Below, one piece after another: positions 11,401 to 22,077 of a stretch of DNA of 64,000 nucleotides; positions within the stretch are counted from its first letter, which is position 1, and each line of letters starts with the position of its first letter. Source of the stretch: Klebsormidium nitens (lineage: Eukaryota > Streptophyta > Klebsormidiophyceae > Klebsormidiales > Klebsormidiaceae); contig DF237170.1 of the NCBI GenBank assembly GCA_000708835.1, positions 3,814-67,813 of the forward strand. Direction: 5' to 3'. The position numbers were made by a program, and so were the translations under genes. A model generated the notes under the pieces. It saw only the letters and a program-made list of their open reading frames with translations, did no database searches and was not told the origin of the DNA.

Positions 11401-14400
11401 TTAACCCAACAATCTACGTGCCCGCACCCGTACCCACCCCAGGCCCCCCATCTTACCCCCCCCGTTCTGAATTTGGCGAGCTTGTTATCCTGCCGCTTAT
11501 CATCCTTGATTGAGTCCGAGCTCATACAGGGTTCGTGGCAAAAGCCATCTGTTCCATGAAGAGGATTTTCATAAACTTCTTAATCATCTGCTTCAGAAGC
11601 GAAACGCGCAAGGGCGCAACGGAAAAAGCGACAACAAACACTTGCCTCTGCGTCGAGCGTGCTCTTGAGATCGTCCAGTCTCACGTCGACAGACGGGGTC
11701 GAAATGAGGAGCGGGCGGCTAACAGGACGTTCCGGTTCCGCTGCAGCAGAGCGGAGCGCCTCTTGGATCTCTGCCGGGGACTCAGGTATATGTACGCTAG
11801 AATAACGGGGCGCATCTACACTCGCCGTGCTTTTCGCACCTATACTCGCGGGCTGCGTGGCGCGCGCCTCTGCGCCGCTTGGACGTTCTGACGTTTGCAC
11901 ATCGGACCTGGGCTCCCCTCCGGACCCCTCGCTTGCGTCACCAGAGGGCTGGCTGACGTCACGATGGGCTCGGCCCGCATTTGCGTCTGCTCGTTCCGGC
12001 AAGGAAGACCGATCATCACCCGTGTCCTTTCCCATTCCGCTGGCCGAATCTTCAGTGCCCTCACCGCTGACCGCCGCGAGCTTCTCGGCAAAAGAAAGAG
12101 CGCGCTTGGACCCATCTGCCTCTCCATTCGCAATTTCTATCTCAGAATCGGGTTTTTCAACAGCCTCGTTTCCCTGCGAACTTTCCCATCTCCTCAGCTT
12201 CTCCCGCAGAATGGCCACCTCCGCTCTCAGCGCCGCCAGCTCCGCGTCGCTGCTCTCGTTCCGGGGGGGTCCGCTGCCAGTGTCATCACCCCCCCCTTCA
12301 AGCATTCCCGCCGCTTCTGCCAGTCGCATGTCCAGCACATCCAATCCGGATTCTTCGGACGCGCCAGGGGTCGGCTGCTCTTCTACGGCTACCTTGTCTA
12401 TACTGCGGCTAGCCGGGGGAATGGTTTGCTCGCCCAAAACTCCCCCCCTTTTCGAAACTCCCGTTTCCTCTCCCTGTTCCACTCTCTCCGCTCCAGCCTC
12501 CGCAGACGTCAATTCGCTGGTCGGCTCATTAATCCGAACCGGAACCCCCGAGTCGTGTTCTGCTCTTTCCGCACCCGTACCAGAGTCCCCTCGCTCGGCA
12601 TCTGGAGGGGGGCCTTCATTTCCCTCCGCTCTCGTTCCTTGCTCGCTCCGGTTCTCCTGCATTTCCTCTTCAAACCCCCTTCCCTTATATTTCTCCTCGC
12701 CTCCTTCTTGCGCCATATCCGTATCCTCCTCCCCCGCAGTTTCACCAGCCCCCTTGCCTGCCACGTCATCTTTACCGCCGTCTCTCTCCCTCTCTCTTTC
12801 TATACCCTCGTGATTTCTCGTCTCCCCTCGTCCACCCTCGTTTCGTGTGACGTTTGATCTGGGGGTCAAACCCGTGTCCTGCCTTCGTTCTTTAGCCCCA
12901 GACTCCGCCTCTGCCGTTGCGATTCCACCAATGTCTTCGTTTTCCAGGCCAACCAGCGCCCCAACTTTCTCAATCACGTCACCTATTTCCCACCCTCTCC
13001 CGACGCTTTCTGCGAACTCTTTATTACTCTCCCCTTCCCCACTAAGTTTCACCCCGACCCCGCTGCCTTCTACACCTTCCCCATCAACCGCTCCGCCCTT
13101 CTCCCCACCTCCCTCCGTGCCCTTCTGGCTGACGTCAGCGGCCCCCCCTCTGACGCCCCAGCCTTCCCCGCTGACGTCAGCACCGCTTCCACCGACATCA
13201 GCACCGCTTCCGCCGACAGCCGCCGGGGGATCCCCCGCGGGATCCTCGGGGATGCGGCTGAGCGCCCCGCCCGCGGTGCTGGCGGGTTTGGCAGGAGCGG
13301 CCGACGCGAGGAGCCGCGCATGCAGATCGGTGAGGAAGGGCTTCGGCTGGTGACACAGGATGTCGTAACTGAGTACGGACCCGAGGGAGTGCCCAAAAAT
13401 GTGCACCTGTGGGGAATGAGTTGGGTGTGAGACAACCAGAATGGCTGGGGGTGACTTGGAATGCTCAGAAGAAGGAACGAAATCGAGACACAGGCTGAAA
13501 TTGAAACAGCCATGGAGAAGAGTCGATGACTCTTGCAGCCAGTATGAGCGGAAAAACTAGGGCGGCGTCCATATCTGCGCTCACCTGGCCGTCAAAGCAG
13601 GGGTTGCTCCCCGCGACGAAGTGCCGGTAATATTGCTCTTCATAAGGTTGAAAAATTGCCCGGATACTGCGGAACCACAACAACTAGAGGCGGCCGAAAA
13701 AGATCAAGCGCCCCTGACCGTTGAACCGAGGGATGCGCCGGCGGGCAACTGCACAACCCTCCAGACCAAAGGGAACGAAGGCCCGGGTTTGCAGGACCAC
13801 AACAACTAGAGAAGGCGGAAACTGTTCCAGCGCCCACCTGGCCGTCGTCCGCCGGCGGAAGAAACTGCAAGACTAGATCGTGGGACATAAAGGTTCATCC
13901 CTTGTGGATATTACAGATCACAAAATCTAGAGGCGGCGGAATTCGACGCCCACCTGGCCGTCGAAGCCGGGGTTCCGCCGGCGGAAGCGCGCGTACTGGC
14001 GGTTGAGCGAGCGGCAGACGGAGTTGACGATGTCCTGGCAGTAGACTGGGCTCATGTAATACAGCACGTCCAGAACCGTCGCGTTTACGATCTGGCGAAT
14101 GCCGCGGATGCCCTCCATCGTGATGTCGTCGATTATATTCTCGCCGCCTAATTGCAAGATCTTGCGCCACTGCAGAAAAGAACAGGAGGGCAAGGGTTTG
14201 AGGATTGAAACCTTTGGAAGGCAGAAGAATATGCTTTCCTGTGTGGGGGCGGGACTCAAAGGTCGGCTTCTCGGGGCGTGAAGGGAAGGTCGATATCGTC
14301 ACCCAGCTGCAGGATCTTGCGCCACTGCAGAAAATATAGGGAGAGCGGAGCTTTAGGAAGTCGAAATCCTGGAGGGGTGAAAGAGCAAGCGAATTTGGGG

Positions 14401-17400
14401 CGAGAGTCGAAGGGCCGGGGTTATTGGGAGAGCAAATATTGGAGGCGCTGCCGAACTGCAGGATCTCACGCCACTGCAGGAAGAACACGGGGATGAATGT
14501 AAGAGTTTTTAAGCTTTGGAGGTAAAGATATTGCTCTGAGGAACCGGGGACGAAGCCCTAAGGGCGGGCTTCTTGGCATGTGGACGGAGCAGAGGTCCCA
14601 GTCGTCACCCAGCTGTAGCATCTTGCGCCACTGCAGGAAGCAGAGCAACTGCGTGACCTGAAAGCGTGACGACAGCAAAGATCTTGTTCCCAAGAGCGCG
14701 GGGCGCTACGGGGATGTACAGCTCCAGGTCTTCCGCTGACCTGAATTTTCTGCAAGACTGCGGGGGCAGACCTGATCCAGAGTTTCACGATGAACGACGG
14801 GTTGATCTTCTTTCCCGTGAAATGAGACAACGTAGACGGGCGATGTTGAATCTCCCGCAAGTAACCTTAAGCAATTCAGAGCCCAAAGTCTTATAACGCC
14901 CAAGAATCCAAGGGGTATCTCTGCTGAGCTGGCACGAGGAAAGGAAGTTCACTGGCCAAAACCGTGGGTTAGCGGGCTAACCTGGCAGGGGATAAAGAGC
15001 ACGTGTTGCGCTTGCTGCGGGTGCGGCTTAGGGAATTGGTCGCGCTCAGAGGTTTTATGATAACCAAGTCGTGGCTTTATTGCGCTGACTTAAGAAGAGA
15101 AGGGAGGTTTCAATAACCAGCTTGCGGGTTCGCGCGCTGACCTGGCAGGGGATGAAGAGCACGCGCTGCGCCTGCCGCTGGTGCGGCTTAAGGAACTGGT
15201 CGAGCATGGCGTCCGAGACGGCCTGGAACTTGTGCGCGTCGTCCACGATGTTGGCGCGCTCCAGCCGCTGCCCGATGCCGTGCACCATGAACACCAAGTG
15301 CTGCACAGGGACCTGCGCACATGGATAGCACAACTCTCAAATCTGGACTCATCGATGTAAATAGTAACCCAAAAATCAAAATCGGATACTACATCCCCAA
15401 ACCTGATGCCGTGCACCATGAACATCAGGTGCTGCGCCTGCGTGCCGGAAAGGTGAGACGTCTCAGTTCTAATCATAAGCACTGTCGATATATAACCCGA
15501 AAAACCTGAATCCCAAGAACGCTTGGGTCAGACACTTGAATGCTTCCGAGATGGATTGTATCCATGTCAAAGATCAAAAACTCTGCTCGTCCAGGATCGA
15601 GCCAACTCGCCTGCCTGCGTCCAACTCCTCCTACTGGAAATAACATTAGCTTCAGCAGAAACGAAGATCCAAAAGATAGAAGAAGTCCTACAAAAAAGCT
15701 TAAACCCTGCGACTCTGCGAATGAGCCGACTCGCCTGCGCCTTTCTGTCGTCCTCCATCTCGTCCCTCCGCTGCTTCACCTCCTCCTGCCCCACCGGTGC
15801 GCCCTCGTCCCGGAAACCCCGCCGCAGCCGCGTCGTCGGATGGCCCGCGCTGAACATGCGCGAGATGACGCCAGAGCCGTCCACGCCCAACCACGCCTCC
15901 CACGTGTCATCCTCGCCCGTGAACAGCGCGTACAGGCCCTGCAGGAAGGGACGTCCCGGTTCCGTTTACTAGGGCGGAAGTCCGGAAAGTTCGAAAATTG
16001 CAAGCTACAGAACATGCGCGGGATGACGCCAGAGCCGTCCACGCCCAGCACGAGTCCCACGTGCATCCTCGAAGGTGAACAGCGAGTAAAGCCCCTGCAC
16101 AAAGTGAGGCGTTCCGGTTCCGTTATGGATCCGTTCTGTTGTTGCGTTTGATTTTAAGCGGACCTTTAGATGCAGGTCATGCCGAGCAGTCCACGCTGAG
16201 CGACGCCTCTCACATGTCATCCTCGCCCGTAAAAGCGCGTAAAGACCCGGCAGGAAGGGGCGCGTTCCGGTCCGTTTACTAGGGCGGAATTCCAGATTTC
16301 GGACGTCGCAAGCTGGAGAACATGCGCGAGAGGACGCCAAAACAGTCCACGTGCCGGTTTCGTGCCAGTATTCGGTAGATTCCTGGACTCAAACCGCGTC
16401 AACACGGCATACATCCAGAAACGGTCGACAGCTCCCAGTACGAGGGGGGCACAACTGGCAAACGAAAGCGAGCCGTGTGCTCACCAGCGACGGCCCCGCA
16501 ATGTTGACCCGGTGCGCGTACATCCCGTTCGGCAGGAAGCTGCGCCGGCGCCACACCTGCCCACGGTACGCGATCTCGAGCTGCTCCGCGATATCTTCCC
16601 GCAACGGCAGCCAGTCTTTCGTTTTCCGTGGCTGCGCGAACCACGACCCCCGCAGGATCCTTCTATGCCCGGCCTTCCAAAAGATTGCCGACAGCTTTCG
16701 CTTCTCGAGAAAGCACTCGTATAACCCGCCCTTCACCTGGATCCCGATCTCCGACGAATCGTCGCTCTCGGAAGCCGTGCTTTTTGGGGGCTCCGGAACG
16801 CTGCCAGCTTGCGAGCTGTCCGCGTCGACTGTCGCAGCGTCAGAGACTTCGGTCAGCGGGGCAGCGTCCGAGATACGTCTAGACCCCTCGGCTGACGAGA
16901 TTTCTGCTGCTGCTTTGAGTTCTGCCGCCAACTTTTCTGCGTGAGCTGCTTCCACGTCGCCCGGCTGCCCCACTGAAGTTGACGCTTCAGTCGCTGTGTC
17001 TTCTTCGCCTCTCGTGCTGGAGTCCCCTTTACCAGTGCCACCTTCTTTGCCAGCTGTCCCACCTTCCGAGAGACTATTCTCCGTCAGTTCTTTGTCGACC
17101 TTTATTTCGTCCAACCCCGCCTTCTCCCCCTCGTTTTTGGCCGGCTTTTCCGATGGCTGTGGCTTGCTTGGCGACTGGCCCAAAGGCCCCGATTGCGATC
17201 GAAAGGACGGGAGGTACGAGGATACCTTGGAAAAGAAGCTCTCCTGGGCTTGCTCAGCGTCAGTCTCGATTGGAATGGGGGGCAACTGTTCTTTCTTTCC
17301 AAGGTCGGTGTTCGGAGGTCGCTCCTGTGCGGCAGGGGCGGCTTTGTTGCTGGGAGGCTCCTTCAAGGGGCTGGCTCCTGTAGACAACGACAGTGGAAGT

Positions 17401-19392
17401 GAATGAGGTCTTGTAACAGAGTAGAAAAGCGGGGCAGACTTCCTGAAAAATCCTGGCAGAATTCCTGGAAAATCCTAACAATAATGCACAAAATGCATAA
17501 GATACAGGTCTCAAGGCAGCGTTATGGAAAGGCTTTGTGACCTCGATCAAGCTAGACTCATGATTTTGTAGAGAAGGCACAACGACAGGGCGGGTAGTGA
17601 AATTGAAACGTTTAACGACTTCTTAATCGACATCAACATTCAGCACTTTACCAAGGAGGATGCCATCCCAATGATCTTTGCCATGCAGTTCGAGTTTTCT
17701 TCTTTCTCCACTCCAGATAAGTTATGCAGCACCATGTTCCTGAACCTTGGTTTGTAACAGTAAAGGTGCCCACTGTCCCCAACCTGCAATTCTCTAATCC
17801 GTTTCACATTCAGGCACGGCCAGATCTACACAGACAATGCAAGGTGGTCAGACTTAGAGAAGTGAAATAGCCCAGAAGCGCACACTGCATCACAAGCAGA
17901 GTGTACAAACTCGCTGCCCAAACGAGCGATTGACGCCCCACCTGCTAGATCTTCCTGAAGTCTCTTTCCAGCGGGGGCTGGGCTTTGGGCCGCTTTCGCA
18001 ATCTTTCTTGGGGCTGCCTTCAGGGGGGATGCCTGCGGGCTGCCCTGTGTGGTGGCGCCCGCCCCCCGCTCGAGGCGCTCCCGGTCTTTTAGCTGAGGCC
18101 CGATGCTGACCTCAGCAAACTCGCGCCACCAGCACGAAAGCAGCATCTCCTCTTGTTGCTGCAACGGCGGCGATGCATTTGCTGTGAGCTTCAGTAAAGG
18201 AGAGTCTGTTGCGGCTCCTTTCATCATTCCCAAAGCTTATGGGGCATTTCAGGGAGAATCTGGCCTTGTATCTCTAAGTTTTCTTCAATGAGTCGAGGGT
18301 TTCGGCACGAGGACAATGGGGAACGTTTTACAGAATGGCCCTTCACTGAGAGAGGATGCAATCCAGTCTTACCCGGTAGGCGGCCTCGAGCGCCGCAGAA
18401 TCCAACGTGCCAAAGCGCAGCCATTCGCCTTTCAGCGCAGCCTCTGTGGACGGCACCAGGGCCGCAGCCTGATCATCTGTACAATGGCAAGCGAAAGAGT
18501 ATTCTAAGGAAGAGAAACCAGAGAGAGTTATTGTGGACCAGAATCTAGAGCAGTTTCGCCCATGGATGATTGCTCAATTGGACCTATGGTGAGGGCAGTC
18601 ACCATAGTACTCTGTGTTTTAAGACCCCTGTGACCTCATCAAAGTCCTCAAAGACAGAGTATATGCTCGTTCCTTTTGCCTCCATGGGTCCATCATGACG
18701 CAATGCCTTGTAAGCCAGCGGTTCAGCTTCTTCCGGACAGCCCACGACATTGAGTGGTTCAGGACCTTTACGGCTTGAATCTGAGAAAAAACCTTGGCGA
18801 TTCCAATAGTGCATGACAAGTAATCTGCTTGTCAAAGTGTGAAACATGGAATCATGGAGGAAAAATCGCCAAAGATGAAACACGAAGCATTCCTGATTAC
18901 ACCACCACCATGATATTGCGGGAATCCAGATAACACGAGAGGAAGGCAAGACAAACCGGACAGCAATCGAATCTCTGGATGCTTACTAAAGTGCCAGGGA
19001 GTGCGTGTACGACACACATCCAGATGCATGCACATAGACTTTAGCAATGCCCACAATAGACACTGCACCAACAAATTGCATCGATCACCTCTCAGTGCTT
19101 TCTTGCTGAAGAACCACCGCACATCGGCCCCATCAGACGGCGAGTTCGTGAGCTGATTGGACGCTGCCCTGCCCTTCAAAGCCTCAAAGTAGGTGGTCGA
19201 ATCCCGGGCCATCTGGACCTTCGGCGGTGTCTTTGGAAGGTCTAAGACTGGTCTTCGAGCGGGCGGGGAAGGCCACCGCAGCTCATCGGCTTGTGAAGCA
19301 AGCTCCTTTTCGAATTCATCATCCTTCTTCATGGTTGGCTCGGTGCTGTCTGAAGAACCAGCCCCGTGCTGATGCGCCATGGCGCCTGCCAT
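8417..19392 (-). CDS. SGR2: SGR2-like DDHD-domain phospholipase A1, 11 exons
   Basis: Homologue of Arabidopsis SGR2, a PA-PLA1-type phospholipase of the vacuolar and endomembrane system needed for shoot gravitropism. Exons: 19089-19392, 18373-18476, 17942-18158, 16485-17377, 15735-15938, 15142-15312, 13954-14169, 11646-13406, 10825-11057, 9480-9795, 8417-9028 (stop). Phases agree throughout, giving 1676 residues; SGR2 is about 930. Seen: SPSDGADVRWFF near residue 85, LRGSWFA in exon 4, LVFMVHGIG about 580, catalytic GHSLGS at 708-713, and DDHD-domain segments FEVDTFFAVGSPLG, NIFHPYDPVAY and RIDFMLQ. The extra length is a Ser/Pro/Glu-rich stretch in exon 4 and a ~560-residue acidic insert in exon 8. 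Exons 5 and 8 end at GC rather than GT donors. The C-terminal exon carries a ~10-residue repeat around ANPV (8813-8910). The start at 19392 was chosen as the first ATG of a MAGAMAHQ cluster; 19380 is possible. Confidence 0.9.
9955..10313. mobile_element. MITE-like element with long terminal inverted repeats in an SGR2 intron
   Basis: AGGGTCTATACACACAGAG at 9955-9973 is repeated in inverse at 10293-10313, the right copy having one extra CA. The similarity continues inward: GGTGTTCTTTTTGGC on the left against GGTGTTCTTTTTTCGG on the right complement, then GGTGCTG in both, so each arm is over 50 bp. The interior is itself palindromic (CACCCGGTGTTCGG, CGGTGTTGTTGC). It has no coding frame and lies inside the intron between SGR2 exons 10825-11057 and 9480-9795. 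No clear target-site duplication was found. Confidence 0.6.
11380..11510 (-). repeat. Weak copy of the dispersed G-rich repeat (copy D)
   Basis: The reverse complement contains GGGTGGGTACGGGTGCGGG, then GGGTTAAGG and TAGTTGG, in the same order as copy A at 5.2 kb. It lies in the intron after SGR2 exon 8. Flanks do not show clear inverted repeats, so this is a diverged or partial copy. Confidence 0.4.
13582..13980 (-). repeat. Tandem copies of the 3' edge of SGR2 exon 7 with donor site
   Basis: The functional exon 7 ends at 13954, reading on plus as CACCTGGCCGTCGAAGC. Closely similar blocks begin at 13582 (CACCTGGCCGTCAAAGC) and about 13837 (CACCTGGCCGTCGTCC), each preserving the donor context. 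Linking sequence also repeats: ACCACAACAACTAGAG at about 13674 and 13797, and CACAAAATCTAGAGG at about 13918, a spacing of 120-124 bp. The copies lie downstream of the exon, in the intron. Confidence 0.65.
14154..14640 (-). repeat. Four-unit tandem array of the 5' edge of SGR2 exon 7
   Basis: The functional exon 7 acceptor (start 14169) lies in GATCTTGCGCCACTGCAG on plus. The same block recurs starting near 14309, 14458 and 14615, with spacings of 155, 149 and 157 bp. Each upstream copy keeps a CTGCAG acceptor, followed on the minus strand by a sequence that translates as WRKILQLGDD or close to it; the real exon reads WRKILQLGGE. The upstream copies soon meet stops and lack good donors, so they look like exon relics. 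Confidence 0.7.
14976..15048 (-). repeat. Relic copy of the 3' edge of SGR2 exon 6
   Basis: On the minus strand it reads QHVLFIPCQ followed by GTTAGC, matching the real exon end at 15142, QRVLFIPCQ followed by GTCAGC. The copy lies about 160 bp downstream in the intron. The match covers roughly 70 bp including the donor. Confidence 0.65.
15401..15455 (-). repeat. Relic copy of the 5' edge of SGR2 exon 6
   Basis: On the minus strand an ACGCAG acceptor is followed by AQHLMFMVHGIRFG, against VPVQHLVFMVHGIGQ in the functional exon starting at 15312. It sits in the intron upstream of that exon, about 130 bp away. It could in principle be an alternative first part of exon 6, but has no adjacent donor. 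Confidence 0.6.
15853..16354 (-). repeat. Tandem array (~155 bp x 3-4) containing the 5' half of SGR2 exon 5
   Basis: AACATGCGCG begins at 15853 inside functional exon 5 and recurs at 16011 and 16319, with a more diverged unit from about 16167; spacings are about 152-158 bp. Each unit continues with GACGCCAGAGCCGTCCACG or a near match, then a copy of the exon start and acceptor, then intron sequence around TTACTAGGGCGGAA. The functional exon 5 (15735-15938) is therefore the last unit of an array whose other members have decayed. Confidence 0.72.
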
Positions 19393-19813
19393 GGCCCTGG
19401 GTGCGGTTGCAGTCTGCAAAGAATATTCTGCGAGATGCACATCTGCTGAACTAGATGGTGGGCTCTGCCCGGGACAATGTGCTCGGGATAACTTTGTGTG
19501 ATTGGTATCGTGTACGTTCTGCCCCCTGACGCTTGACACAACTTTAAACTGGGCCGGCGCAGCACCGCTCCGGTTGGAAAGGCCACGTGTACGAAGCCCA
19601 CTGGTCATGCCTTGCAACTTCAACGGAGGGGATCCCTTCATACTCCTGAACAAAATCACTGGAAAATTGATGATCGTCTCCTGAACAAATCTGAGAGCCA
19701 CTGAATGAACTTTGCAAACGGAGGCCGCGGCCTGCTTAGAAGTTCAGAAGTCATAAAGTAAGTCTTAAGTGCACATCCGTTTGATATCTTCCGCTCAACG
19801 TTCAGCCTTCGAC

Positions 19814-20508
19814 ATGAGCGCCACGTCTACCGCCCTCCTCCCCATCCCAAGCAGCTGGGTAGGTATCTTTTCAGGGGCGCGGCGCCCCGGGCCAGCACAC
19901 AATGTTGCCAACACTGATATGTGCAGGCGACCTGCGAAGCATCAAGCTTGGACCCTTGTGACAGTCCCGAGAAAAAGAGCACGCGTGATCCGAGCAGCAG
20001 GCTGGCAAGATAACTCCGATTTGAGGGAGGAGTTGAACAGAGCTCAAGATCAGCAACCCGCAGCAGGAAACGAGGCTTTGTTCAAACCTAAGGGGGTATT
20101 CGATGGATACGGCGCCAAAGATATGGACATCTCCCGGCAGTTTAGACACGTGACGAAAGGTGCCACAGTTCTCGCCTTTTACTTCAAGGACACCGTTTCC
20201 CTGCGAACCATACTGGAGTTCGTTGACGCCAGCCAAGGGTTTGGTGCTTTTCAGATTTTCAGGGAGTAACTTTCCGGGGGCGGCTTATTCTCCCAAACAT
20301 TTACCTGGCTTATGAGAAAAAGCCCCAGCTGGTAGAGGCTCCCTGGAAAGAGGCGGCGGCGGCTGTTCCGGGCTGCCGATTTTCAGCGTTCACCATGGAA
20401 GTGGCATCGGCGAGCGATGCTAAAATCATGAAAGAAGTGCTTCAACCGTTTGTGACACGCTTGGACGAGCATGGTGACAGTGCTTACGACGATCTGTACC
20501 TGATCTAA
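19814..20508 (+). pseudogene. Unknown plastid-like protein, copy 1, frameshifted
   Basis: Paralogue of the gene at 22078. The first frame runs from ATG 19814 to TAA 20267-20269. The homologous protein continues in a second frame to TAA 20506-20508 (VTFRGRLILPNIY, ending DDLYLI). The break is an apparent 8-base duplication near 20252-20262, where TTTTCAG occurs twice (20248 and 20256) while the paralogue has it once. The N-terminus is rich in Ser, Arg and Ala and includes ARVIRAAG, which resembles a plastid transit-peptide cleavage site; targeting is inference. It is divergent from SGR2, the two starts being 421 bp apart. A truncated protein, or a sequencing error, are alternatives. No family recognised. 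Confidence 0.6.
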
Positions 20509-21260
20509 ATGCACTCTTTGAGACAGTAGAGGCTGCCTAGATTCCGGTTCGATCCAGAGCGCATTTGCGTTTATAGTACATTTCAACTTTTTATTAGTCA
20601 TAGTAGAGGTTCATCACACCAGGAAAGCATCGCTTTTCTTGACTTGACCCTCGTTGTGCAGAAATTGGAAGTTTTGAATCAGAGGCACCTCTTGCCTACC
20701 TGCCTGATCAAAGGCCATGCTTGATCACTCAATTGCATCCATGCCTGTCTTCTGGCCAGATACCGAGTGTACGGCAGGGGCTACTATAGTTCCAAAATTG
20801 TAGGAACGTCAGCAGGTCTGCTGAGGTGCTGCTGGGGTCCCAAAGATCAAGGTTCGAATATTTCAACGCTTTGATATGATAGCTAGATATGCTCGCATGT
20901 CATCTGGCATCTGACGCGTTGAGTGAGACCTGCATAACAAATTGCCATGAATCGGCGCGGCCGCGCCATGGACGTATTTGTATGCAAATTAACGTACATA
21001 TCTAACCCGAATATCATACTACCATATGATTGCATCAGATCCTAATATCACCGTATAACAACGATCACCGTATGATGTACATATGCATGCACTGCTGTTT
21101 CGTGTTATCATGCTGACAGGATGAGTAAATGAGTCACGTCAAGACCAGACTTTGACTGCGAGCAAACGCGAAGTTGCTGGAACCGATCAGAAACTCACAC
21201 GTAAACAATCATACGGTGGTCAAAGTCGACGACCAGGGAAACCCATGATATGTCACGAGC

Positions 21261-21475
21261 TTGAGAAAGTTCGCTCTTACCAGCATCAGTAATGCCTGCC
21301 ATGGTGGCACAGTGTTCTTTATCTTAAGGAGCAACTTCTCCGAGTCAGTGGCGCAAAGACAGAACAAATGTCCAGCTCGAGTGGCGTTAAACCTAATTGA
21401 ATATCGCCACCACTGGCAGTCTTGGACATGGGTTGCTCTTCAAATACTGACAAAAACTTTTGTCGTCTTCAAAGT
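21261..21475 (-). pseudogene. Relic of the fucosyltransferase 3' end
   Basis: On the minus strand this reads YFEDDKSFCQYLKSNPCPRL before losing similarity. The functional gene at 24147 ends YFEDDKSLRQYLKDNPCPRL and a few more residues. Similarity continues into the 3' flank, which shares AGCTCGAGTGGCGTTAAA and GGCGCAAAGA with the region downstream of the real gene. It ends abruptly at the duplication junction, so it was born truncated. Confidence 0.75.
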
Positions 21476-21490
21476 ACTAGTACGTGCTCG

Positions 21491-21694
21491 AATTCCGAGC
21501 CATCTCAGGACCTAGTTCGGAGGCGTCTTTGAAAGGTCTAATAAGACCGGTCTTCGGGCGGCCAGGGAAGGCCACCGCAGCTCATCAGCCTTTGAAGCAA
21601 GCTCCTTTTCGGAATCAACATTCTTCTCCAGGGTTATTTCGATGCTTTCCGCCAAAGAACCAGCCCCTTACTGATGCGCCATGGCGCTGGGGTG
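21491..21694 (-). pseudogene. Relic of SGR2 exon 1
   Basis: The sequence matches SGR2 exon 1 from about 19198 to 19392, sharing GAAGGCCACCGCAGCTCATC and AAGCAAGCTCCTTTTCG. On the minus strand the copied start at 21682 reads ATG GCG CAT CAG and then TAA, so it cannot be translated. The piece lacks the rest of the gene and marks the left edge of duplication unit 2. Confidence 0.78.
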
Positions 21695-22077
21695 CGGTTG
21701 CAGTCTGTACATAAAGAATATTCTGCGAGATGCACCACGCTAAACTACTAGAGGAGCGGACAACTGGTGGGCTCTACCGGGGAGGATGTGCTGGGGCTGC
21801 TTTTGTGTGTTCGGTCTCCTGTATCTTTTACTGTACTTCAGAAGGTTTGACACAATTTTCAACCGGGCCGGCGCAGTACCGCCCGGGTTCGAGAGGCCAC
21901 GTGTACGAAGCTTACTGGTCATGCCCTGCAACTTTGACGGAGGGGATCCCTTTGACTCTGAACAAAATCACAGACCTGAACAAAGCCAGTTATTGCAGAT
22001 CGGGGCCAAACGGAGGGCGGCGCCCATCCCTTTGAATCTCCTCCTCCGCTCAACGCTTTCCAGCTTCAGCGTTCACC

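Larger units (their letters stand above)
19198..21475. repeat. Segmental tandem duplication, unit 1
   Basis: About 2.3 kb comprising the first part of SGR2 exon 1, the plus-strand unknown gene, its 3' flank and a relic of the fucosyltransferase 3' end (21261-21475). Unit 2 (21491-24228) has the same order. Shared blocks outside genes include TCAAAGGCCATG at 20708 and 23000, GTAGAGGTTCATCA at 20603 and 22869, and GCATCAGATCCTAAT at about 21030 and 23300. The junction between units is at about 21475-21490. Confidence 0.8.

Noticed and set aside
11827-12857. Long plus-strand frames of 320-328 codons
   Set aside because: Antisense shadow of the acidic low-complexity SGR2 exon 8.
20845-20865. GGTTCGAAT, like a tRNA B box
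   Set aside because: No A box, no acceptor stem and no cloverleaf around it.
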